Positions 31,615-40,151 of a DNA stretch of 64,000 nt are shown one piece after another. A program made the position numbers and the translations under genes. This stretch comes from Plectosphaerella cucumerina (Eukaryota > Ascomycota > Sordariomycetes > Glomerellales > Plectosphaerellaceae). Positions within the stretch are counted from its first letter, which is position 1, and each line of letters opens with the position of its first letter. The stretch spans positions 372,001 to 436,000 of the forward strand of contig JAGPXD010000002.1 of the NCBI GenBank assembly GCA_020746995.1, read 5' to 3'. The notes beneath the pieces were generated by a model that did no database searches, had not been told where the DNA came from, and was given only the letters and a program-made list of their open reading frames with translations.

Positions 31615-33298
31615 ATGGACAGGTTTGATGATGGCGAGGTAACTCGTTACGGTGCCGGAGAGTCATGGAGGCCGTTTCCGCGGGATAGATCCCCGCGGCG
31701 CCAGAGGAGCCCCCCTAGAGATAGGGACCGCGAGAGAGACCGACCTAGAGAACGCGAACGCCCTCGCAGCCCGCCTCCGATCGCCTCGGACAGCTATGTA
31801 CCGAACAGATCCCCGAGGCGACGGTCCAGAAGTGGTGAGCGGTTCCGGCGCGAAAGGTCACGAGGTGCAGACACTTGGAGACGCAGAGAGAGGACTCGCT
31901 CGCCTCCCCCCCGCCGCCCATCGCCTAGGCGGCCATCCCCACGAAGGCCGTCTCCTCGACGACCCTCCCCACGCCGTCCATCGCCGCGACGAGGTTCTTC
32001 TAGACGCGGCACATCACGCCGAGGCTCCCCTAGAAGAGGTTCTATCGGCAGACGATCGCCGCCTTATGGACGATCCCCGGCCTGGCGAGACGACCGACGC
32101 GCGAGGTCCCCACCACCGCGCGGAGGGGACGGACCTTTTGTCCGCCGAGACGACAGGTAAGCCTCATGAGTCAGTACGTGCTTAGACGAGATACTGACAA
32201 CATCTCAGAAGACGGTCGCGATCGCCCTATGCACGAGACAGGCCGTTTCCTGAACGCTCGCCACGGAGGTCCCCAGCGACTCGTGGAAACTTCCGTCCTC
32301 GGTCTCGTAGCACCAGCCGCCGAGGTGCAGAGAGATATCAGCCAGCGCCATATCGCCGGCCATCCCCCCCACCACGCGACTCCATGATCTCCTCGGCCAT
32401 CACATCCCGCTCCGCGTCGGGCAAGTCGTCGCCTCATCCACCACCGCCGCCGCGAGCGCGCTCAAGACAGCCATCGCGAGACCCTACCCCCGCCAGGACC
32501 GTCTTGACACCGCAGCCTGTGCGAGACCCTCCCCAGGCGGCTGCCCCCGCACCTGAAGTGCCTCCTGCGTCATCCAAGACGCCTCCTCGAGGTCCTGCGG
32601 CACTGCGAGCACCGCCCACCGGTCCCTCAGCGGCCCGTAACTTCACCGGTCCCATCACATCCTCGACCCCACAGCCTCCCAGGAACCCCCAAACTCCCAG
32701 TGTTCCGCCTCCTCGGGCAGAAGCCGCCAGCCCGACTATCCCACCCTCCGGCCCTCGGGGCTATGTATCAACCCCTCGAGGTGGCTTCAGCTCCCGTGGT
32801 GGCAGAGGTGGATGGGGCGGAGGATCATCCCGCCATCCTCCCGGACCTTCACCTTCGCCGTCTGTCGCCGCTGGCGCCAACGCCATTCCTACAGGGCCGC
32901 GTGCCGGCTCGGTAGGCTCTGTCCCCACGACCCCATCGATCACCCCAAAGCCCTTCAACCCGCCGACAGGTCCGGCATCACATGCGACAAGACCTACCCT
33001 TGCACAGAACGTCATCTCCTCGATGCCTCCTCTGGTGCCAGGCGGCAAGCTGGACCCATCATCGCTCCCCACCACCTTGGGCGTGACGAGGGATCTTGAG
33101 CCGCACTACCGAAAGCTGCGACTGGAAGAAGAGAAGGTCCGCTCAGACCTCGAGGTCAAGCAAGACAAGCTCAGGCAGGGCCTTATGGTCTGGGAAAAGC
33201 TCGAGATGGAGGCCAAGGCCTGGAAGACTCGTGTCGACTACAACGAAGAGAGCCTCAATGGTCTGGCTGGTGATAATCTCGGTGGCCCTGCTTTCTGA
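31615..33298 (+). CDS. Arg/Ser-rich (SR-like) fungal protein with C-terminal coiled-coil segment
   Basis: Exons 31615-32156 and 32209-33298 are joined across a 52-nt intron (GTAAGC, CTGAC branch, CTCAG) and give 543 residues from MDRFDDGEVTRYG. The first ~240 residues are rich in RS, RD and SPRR units, including five consecutive RRPSP repeats near 31911-31992. The middle (~250-440) is Pro/Ser/Thr-rich and disordered, with an RGG-like patch (FSSRGGRGGWGGG). The last ~70 residues are charged and helical (DLEPHYRKLRLEEEKVRSDL, then EVKQDKLRQGLMVWEKLEME). It resembles fungal proteins labelled serine/arginine repetitive matrix-like, and a role in pre-mRNA processing in nuclear speckle-like bodies is a guess. 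There is no RRM or PWI domain. An alternative model starts at 30843 (MERDRRN) and splices over a 757-nt intron into the same frame, replacing the first two residues and giving 548 residues. Confidence 0.78.
31911..31992 (+). repeat. In-frame RRPSP coding minisatellite
   Basis: Five near-identical ~15-nt units encode RRPSP within the SR-rich gene. Synonymous variation between units suggests an old rather than recent expansion. Confidence 0.7.
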
Positions 33299-33881
33299 TG
33301 AGGCACGGGGCATACTTTGTAAGGTTGACGGGGCAGTCACATGACAGTGGTTTGTATGAATTGCGGTCGGGTGGGTTGGATATCGAGGGCCGCTATGTAG
33401 CGACGACCTGCTCGTGTCCCAGATGAGCGATGGTCTGGCTTGGGGTTTTATGTTGCCCCCTTTGTACAGTCTGCTGGGCATGGCATTGGCAGCTCCATGA
33501 GGGCGGCACGCTGTACGATATTCACATTGCTCAGGAGCTAGACGGAATGCATTGCGATGATACCCCGCCAATTGACTCCTCCGCTGACTCCGTGGTGCTG
33601 TGGTTGCAGCAGCTAAATAATTACCCAGCAGCAACTGGCACTTAGATGTGCCCATCTCTTACGCCTTTACTGCCGGTGCTAACATGCGTCCCAACTTGCA
33701 CGACTTCACATCCACGTCGCCTTTCGACAACACACAACTGCCACGAAAAGGTACCACCATAATCTTACATTTAATACATCCCAGCGGCGTCCCAGGGCCT
33801 CGGCCATTCAGGAACACATGCCGGTATCAGTACATAATCTTCGCCTCTCCTGAGAACTCCTCAGAGATCAGACCCCGGAGC
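33299..33881. other. Convergent intergenic region between SR-rich and TMEM14 genes
   Basis: This is 3' flanking DNA of two convergent genes. No coding or RNA feature is recognised. Confidence 0.6.
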
Positions 33882-34312
33882 TCACACACCAAAGCGGAAC
33901 TCCCGGAACTTCTTCTGGTAATAAAACGTCGACAGCGCACCAGCAACACTAAGCCCAATAGCCGGCCGCGACCGTCCTTGCGTCGCAATCAGCCTCTGCG
34001 CGCCAGCGCCAAGGAGAACAACGCTGCTGCCCAGAGCGAGCTCGGCGCCGTAATCCTTGTTCTTCTTCAGGAGGTATCCTGCAGGATCCGGTCAGCATGA
34101 CAGTCAAGTGGCAGACGAACACTTCTACAGACCAGCGGTGGCGAAGCTGGCGCCGAGAGTCAGACCCGCGATGAGAGAGGGCTTGGAGCGGGTGCGAACG
34201 AAACCGAAGGTGCCGCCCGCGGCCACTGCAGGATGGGTAAGCTTGATCCGGAGCATGACAGGAGGTGAGTCTTACACAGGCCTGCCAGTGTGAAAGCGGG
34301 GTGTTCAGCCAT
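33882..34312 (-). CDS. TMEM14-family small membrane protein
   Basis: Three small exons on the minus strand (34312-34276, 34225-34133, 34078-33882) encode 108 residues. Intron 1 has GTAAGA/TGCAG. Intron 2 has an atypical GTCTGT donor but a good CTGAC branch and TGCAG acceptor, and keeps phase. The protein begins MAEHPAFTLAGLLAAGGTFG and continues FVRTRSKPSLIAGLTLGASF. It then has three further hydrophobic stretches, YLLKKNKDYGAELALGSSVV among them, and ends FYYQKKFREFRFGV. This is the four-helix TMEM14 (UPF0136) pattern. Human TMEM14C works in the mitochondrial inner membrane in haem synthesis; fungal relatives are little studied, so location and role are inferred. The longest uninterrupted coding exon is only 65 codons, so the gene is easily missed. 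Confidence 0.88.
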
Positions 34313-35215
34313 TGCTGTCAAGATTGCTGGGTTCTGAGATATGGCGAGTTGTAGTTAGGTATGAAAAGGCTGAAATCACGGGTTGATGAGCACGTCTTTA
34401 ACGTCCGGCTTGGCACGGCGTGCACAAGCACTGAGGTCCGAGATTACTTAGCACCTGGGGCCACGCTAAACTCAATACGGCCCTGGTATCCCGAGGGACA
34501 TGCATCTCGACGTTCAGAACATGGACATTCGAGGAACGTGATTAGAAAACTGTGGATTCTCCTACATCCGTCATCTCCTTGAGATCGAACGACTACCTCT
34601 TCACCAAGGCTATGAAGCAAGGCCGACTGACGTCGTTTTCCAGCTCTGTATACATTGGATGCCTCAACGGCCTTTATACAACCAACTCATCTCAGCCCAC
34701 ATGTCTCCTGGGCAGATTTCCATGTCTGTTTTTTCGGTGTTGTCTGGGGTCAGAGAGGACGAAGCTGTCACTCTCCGCATTCAAGATCGTCCTCCTCGCT
34801 CGGCGCAGATGCATCGACACCGACGCGTTGGTTACGCGTCGGAAGAAAAGAGAAGAGCAAAAGTAAAGAAAAGGGTGCACGTGAGGTGGCATGTCGGGTT
34901 CGCCGGAAGCGGCGTGGATTAATTACGTTTCTGATTGTGTCGTCGTTGAGGGGTTGCGAGGAGAGGGGTGAAGAGAGCTGAAGAAATGGGCGTAAAGTAT
35001 AATTCCTCCCATGTTTTGGGGGGCCGAGTGTGGTTTGCGAGACGACCTCGGACCGCTGCGGTAGGCTAAGCGGTCGGATCAAAGAGAGAACCGCGGTGGC
35101 GGCTCGGGCGGAGGGAGGGGGTATCGTTCATTCGACAAAGAAGAGCCCATGAGGCGCGTGGTGGGGAGACATAGCGGTTGTCTTGTTTGCAATGCCAGAG
35201 GATGGATGACCCGCT
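34313..35215. other. Intergenic region upstream of the TMEM14 gene
   Basis: This is the promoter side of the TMEM14 gene and the 3' flank of the mucin-like membrane protein gene. One CACGTG hexamer lies at 34878-34883. Nothing coding is supported. Confidence 0.55.
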
Positions 35216-36484
35216 CTAGAAGTTCTGAGAAATGCCCGCGCTCTGTTGCGGGTAGTGGCTGGGGTTCTCAATGCGGGTGTTGCGGCGCGCGGGGTTGTCG
35301 CGAATGATGGGCTGGCCAGGCAGCTCGGTAGGGCGGTCGTAGCTGTTTTCGGCATAGGGGTTGTTCTGGTAACCGTCGTAGTAGTTGTTGGTTCCGTTGC
35401 CGCTGCCGTAGGCGACGCCAACGCCGCCGTCGGCAGTGGAGCCTTCGGAGCGGGCGCCAGCACTGTACGACGAAGAAGCGTTCGAGGGACCGCGCTGGAC
35501 GCCATTGCCGCGGTTCAGGGCAGCCGAGGGACCCATGGCACCCAGGATCTCGCCCTCGGGGGAGATGGAGCCGTCGTTGAGCAGAGGCTCACCTGATGGC
35601 TGTGTCAGCAACTGTTGATGAGGAATGGCCAAGCCAGAAACTTCACTGCACATACCTGTGTTGTTGGTGTGGCCTCCGGACATGGTAGTGGAAGCCTTGC
35701 GGCCAGTCGAGCCAGCCAGGGTCGTGGAGCCCCAGCCGCGGTATCCAGATGACCCGTCCTCCCTCATCTCGTACCCGTCACTGCCACCAGCGCCGCCAAC
35801 GCCGGCGACGGCGGGAATAGTGGGATCCGCATTGGGATTGTAGGAGTAGTCCTCGACCTCCTTCCGGCGCTCCTCCTCGGCGTGGCGCTTGGCCTTGCGC
35901 TTCCTCCAGAAGAAGAGTCCGGCGAGAATGATGAGCGCGACCGCAACGATGGGAACCACTACGGCAATTGCGATGCGTCCTTGGTTGCTCAGACTGCTGC
36001 CGCTGCTGCCGCCACTGTTGATGGCGCCATTGCTAGCAGTGCTTGCAGGTGCTTCCGAGGCGCTGGTGGGAGACGATTCCCTGGGCGCGGTGGTGGTGAC
36101 GGTGCGGATGATGACGCTGGTGCGACCGTTGATCGTCTCTACCGTGGACTCGGTAATGAGCTGGGTGGTCGAAAGTGGTTCCGCCTCACTGCTGGTGGTC
36201 GTGATGAGTGTCGTAGAAGGGGTCGTCACCACGGGCTGTTCCGAGGATGTGGTCGGCACAGGAGCTGGGTCGCTTGATGTCTGTGGCGTAGAACTGGGCG
36301 CTGGCGGCGTGGTCTGCTCGGAAGTGGTCGGCGCGGGAGGAGTAGTAGAGGGCTCGGGGGTCGTAGATGGCTCAGGTGCCGGCGTGGAAGGCTCAGGAGT
36401 GGGCGTGGGCGTGGGCGTAGGGTCGACCGTGGGCTCGTCGGCCGGCGTGGTGACGACCGGCGGCGAGACCGACTGGTCAGACAT
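35216..36484 (-). CDS. Single-pass membrane protein with mucin-like Ser/Thr/Pro-rich ectodomain
   Basis: Exons 36484-35656 and 35592-35216 flank a 63-nt intron (GTATGT, GCTGACA branch, ATCAG) whose length is a multiple of three. Spliced, the protein has 401 residues. Residues 1-165 are almost entirely Ser, Thr, Pro and Glu, including PTPTPTPTP and PEPSTTP repeats, and should be heavily O-mannosylated. One TM helix follows (171-193, IAIAVVVPIVAVALIILAGL then FFW), then a basic RKRKAKRH stop-transfer and a ~200-residue Gly/Ser/Asn-rich cytoplasmic tail. This is the layout of fungal cell-wall stress sensors (Mid2/WSC-like), but there is no WSC cysteine domain and, unusually, no cleavable signal peptide. 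A wall-sensor or adhesion role is inferred only. Confidence 0.78.
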   Translation of the reverse strand: MSDQSVSPPVVTTPADEPTVDPTPTPTPTPEPSTPAPEPSTTPEPSTTPPAPTTSEQTTPPAPSSTPQTSSDPAPVPTTSSEQPVVTTPSTTLITTTSSEAEPLSTTQLITESTVETINGRTSVIIRTVTTTAPRESSPTSASEAPASTASNGAINSGGSSGSSLSNQGRIAIAVVVPIVAVALIILAGLFFWRKRKAKRHAEEERRKEVEDYSYNPNADPTIPAVAGVGGAGGSDGYEMREDGSSGYRGWGSTTLAGSTGRKASTTMSGGHTNNTGMCSEVSGLAIPHQQLLTQPSGEPLLNDGSISPEGEILGAMGPSAALNRGNGVQRGPSNASSSYSAGARSEGSTADGGVGVAYGSGNGTNNYYDGYQNNPYAENSYDRPTELPGQPIIRDNPARRNTRIENPSHYPQQSAGISQNF

Positions 36485-39140
36485 GGTGAATTTAAAATAA
36501 TGTCGCGGATGCAGGGGAATGTTGCGTGCTGTGTGAGAAGAGAATGTTAGAAAACGGTGTGTCGAGGGGCGCGTTCGGCATCGGCGGCATCGAGACGCCC
36601 GACTTCAAAACAAAGGGCGACAGTGGATTGCGCTCGACAGACAGGCGATGGATTGAAATGAAAGAGAGAAAAAGGGACGCAGAAGCGGTATGCGTCCTTA
36701 GGTAGGTGGCAATCCGCCAAATGTCGTACGCCGCGGTGGCAGACAGCCATCGGGGTACAAGATGCGGCAATATGCAACGTACCTTTTTTTCTTCGCCCGG
36801 GAGGACGGGGTTCCCGGCGGTATGGGCCCGGCAAGCGCGAACGTGAGGGGACCGAGGCGGGAGGAATAAGTAATTGAAGAAGGAGTTGGCTAAAGAGCGG
36901 CGGTGTCTTGACGACTGAACGAGTGATGGCGAGCCGCCGGGGGTTGGTTGTGTTTGTGGTTTGGTTTGAGGAGGAAGGATCCTCAAACGAATGAGTGGGC
37001 GGTGGTGATTGATGGCCAGCAGGCGTGGGTGGCAGCGGGTCGGGACGACCTGATCTGGTCGCTCGCAAGCGGGCGGACGGAACCTCGGAGGATTGGGATG
37101 AGCTGAGTCAGGTCGATTGGTCTGACTGAGTGAGGATGCTGTCGGTCTCCTCGGCGATTTCTCTCTTCCTGCCCCTTTTTCTTTTCTTTTCTCGCTCACG
37201 CGTGAAGTCTCCCGTGGCTGGAGTGTGTTGGGCTGTGGAATTGAAAGGAGGAAACGGGGGTGAGTCGACCCGTTGGAAGGGAAGTGCGGGAGAGGGGGCA
37301 AGAGGCACACGAGTTGCGTGGAGAAGGGAAGGCAGGTGCAGGGGGGGGAAGACACGAGTGTGTGGGTGCTACTGGCTACGCCTCTCCAGTGGGAGCCCTC
37401 GGCCAGTGTTGTGTGTGGGCAGGGCAGAGGTGGGCTGTGAACCACGACGGCGGCGGACGGGGTTGTTCCTTCCACGGCCAGGCCCTGCCCTGCAGGCTTG
37501 CAGCCGAAGAGGAAGGCGCAGAACGAACCTTGTGGGTATAGCTCGCCCGCTAGCCCAGTCGCGGTCGGCCGTCCGCCACGGGTGTTTCTTGCCGTCTGCA
37601 GGTGCGAAAAAGTCCGCCCTCTTGCCCTGAAGGTGGTTGATCCGCGGTGGGGCCCGGGCTTTCGGGGCGACTTCTTGGCGTCCGCGTCAGGACTCTGGAC
37701 GGTCCAGTGACAGAAGCCACCCGGCACCACCTCCCGTTGCCGTTGGACTGGGCAAAGGCCAGGGCAAGCAGGGCCTGCCAGTGCCATCTCGTACGGGCAC
37801 TTTTACGGATGCAGCGCGCCATAAATAACACACGCTTCCACTGCCAGCCCTGGGCACCTCTGCGGGGGAAGAAACTTGAAGACAATGGGCTGAGATGCCT
37901 CGTGGCGCGGCACTCCCTTGGAATGTCGAGTCTCGCTCAGACCGGCAGAAACACCCGTATGCGTCCCGTCCGATATGTCTCTCCAGCACCTGAGCTCCCA
38001 TCCCGTCCTCGGTGCTGATCAATGGTCGCTCGTCCGAAAGTGGCCCCATCCGTCTCGACCTGATGCTGTGGCACTGGCAGGCCAACCTGAAAGGGCCCCG
38101 GGCCACTGACCGCCAGGCGACGCAGGCGTCCAGGGCGCTCGCTGCCAACGCTCTCCTCTCCTCCGTCCGTGCACCAGCTGCGTCCGACCATCTGTCCGCC
38201 GCTCGGCCACCCCCTAGCGAAGCCTCCCAAGTCGCGATTTGGTGGGAAATTGGAAGCTTCGACACTATTGACGGCATGCCCGCCCACCCCGGACGCTTGC
38301 TTTGCGTTGTCGGCAGCCCTGCCGAAGGGTTCTGTCTGTGTCGACTCGCATGCGGAATCCAATCTCGAAATCGACAGACAACATGATTGATTGCCTGCCA
38401 CCCGAGCCAATTCTCATGAAGCGTCATGATAACACGGCTGCTATACCCGCCAGTATCAGATCGCTTATCATGACACAACCGTCCTTGTTTTCTTGGTCTG
38501 TCACAAGGCCAACTTGCCATCACAGCTGCCATCACTGTCGACTTGCCACGAGGCAGACGCCATCAGCTTTCCGCTGTTGCACCCTTGTCTCGGTTCCTGA
38601 CGGACTGTTAACGCCCAAATCGTGGCGATCCCGAGTCAACAGCATTCCCGGACCGTGCCCACCCGTGACCTCATCGCCACTCCTCCCCCTCTTCGGTACA
38701 TGCTCATTCCTTGCCAGGCGAAGCTCGTGTTTGGCGCCGATCCGCGTCACTTTGCGAAGATCTGTTTTCCTTTGGAGCTCGCTGCTTTAATCAAGCAAGG
38801 ACAGCGTTGGCAACACGTCAACGCAGGCAGGTGCTTGGTTGACAAACTGCTTCAGAAGTGGACGTTTGAATGCACTTCGATGCATACAACCTTCGAATGA
38901 GCGACTGGACACTGCTCCTGACCTGACCACCAAGCAATCATTGAGTATAATTATTAAGAAGAAACAAATCGAAGCGGCACTCCGATGTGGTCCATCTTCA
39001 AATGAAATGTCCGGGGAGAGTGCATCGTGACTGATTTACATTGACGAGATAGGGGTTCGACAAGAGGGTGTTCGGCCGAGAAGGTTGTTGAGAGTACTTA
39101 ATGTCAGTTGGCCTCGAAATTTTTATCCAAATGAGTAATC
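36485..39140. other. Long intergenic region between the mucin-like gene and the tRNA gene
   Basis: These 2.66 kb contain the promoter and leader of the minus-strand membrane protein gene. That includes a probable 254-nt 5'-UTR intron: donor GTACGT from 36782, branch CTAAC, acceptor CACAG ending at 36529. A long open frame at 36492-37787 minus is Ser/Pro/Arg-rich with no recognisable domain. No further genes are supported. Confidence 0.5.
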
Positions 39141-39246
39141 GGTATCGTGTCCGAGTGGTTAAGGAGACAGACTTGAATAGATCGCCTAGGCGATTCTTCG
39201 GTATCTGTTGGGTTCGCCCGCGCAGGTTCGAACCCTGTCGATACCG
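39141..39246 (+). tRNA. tRNA-Ser (anticodon UGA) with a 25-nt intron
   Basis: A full cloverleaf can be drawn. The 7-bp acceptor stem is GGTATCG/CGATACC with discriminator G at 39246. The D arm is TCC-GAGTGGTTAA-GGA and the anticodon stem is ACAGA/TCTGT. The loop is CTTGAAA after removing the intron, with anticodon TGA at 39174-39176. The long variable arm has a GGG-TTCG-CCC stem, as expected for serine, and the T arm is GCAGG-TTCGAAC-CCTGT. The intron (39178-39202) sits one base 3' of the anticodon, the canonical position. Internal A and B boxes are present, and a T6 terminator follows. CCA is not encoded. Confidence 0.96.
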
Positions 39247-39252
39247 CCAATC

Positions 39253-39258
39253 TTTTTT
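39253..39258 (+). terminator. RNA polymerase III terminator of tRNA-Ser
   Basis: A run of six T residues begins seven bases after the discriminator base of the tRNA. This is the usual Pol III stop signal. Confidence 0.85.
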
Positions 39259-40151
39259 GTCCTTTTACCCTTTTCCGTCTCTGACCCTAGCTGCTTCAAT
39301 AGAGCTTACCCACTGACTCTGAAGGTGTCTCCTCAAGTCGCTCCGTTCTAATCACCGCCTCCAGTTCCGTGAATCGGCATTTCCATCCGTCGACGGCGCC
39401 CAGTCCTTCCCTCGTGGACACTGCCACCTCCATCCTCGGCGTGTGGCTATGGTGGACGAACCATGGAACGACTGCCAACGGCCCAAGCGACAGCGCCGTC
39501 GCTCGTGTCTCGTGCCCGGCACGCTCCTGCAGGAACCTAACACTAGCTCATGCTCTGATTCGACCGCCACACTGTAAAAATAGCATCTTACATTCCGCCC
39601 TCGGCTCCGACCGATCACGAATGGTCACGATGGTGCTGATGCCCGTATTTCAGTCAGATACCGACGCAAAGGCGTGGTACGCAGTGTATGCTTGATCTAA
39701 CTGGCTGAGTGCGCTCTTCCTGTCCGTTCTATATGCAAAGGGAAATTCCGAGGGAGGCCCTGGTGGAAAACCCCAGACAAAAGTGTCATCATATGTGATC
39801 CAAATACTCCGGTCCATGGTGTATGGTGTAGTCGCAGGCGCGGTGGAAAACGTCGGCCAGGACACGTTTAGAAATAAAAACAAGACATTACCGCACCGAG
39901 GCGGAGCCGCCCGGGGACACGGGCAGATATGCGCGCGCGCAAAAAGAATTCAAATGCGGTTCCGTCCCGCCGGGCAGTAGGGCGAGCCGACAGGCTCGAT
40001 CCCAACCGCTGGCAGAATCAGGTGTCATGTGCGCAGCGATGATGCGTATGTGCAGAGTGACAGCTTCGTACGCCTGCGCCGTCGCCAAAGGAAGTCGTGA
40101 GAGCTCGTGGCTTGCTTGCTGATGAATGAGTCTATGCAGGGCGTCGAAAGA
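39259..40151. other. Intergenic region between tRNA-Ser and SKG6-like gene
   Basis: This is 3' flanking DNA of the SKG6-like gene and downstream DNA of the tRNA. Short open frames only; nothing recognised. Confidence 0.55.

Noticed and set aside
36492..37787. 431-codon minus-strand open frame upstream of the mucin-like gene
   Set aside because: It spans a probable leader intron and has no recognisable protein features.
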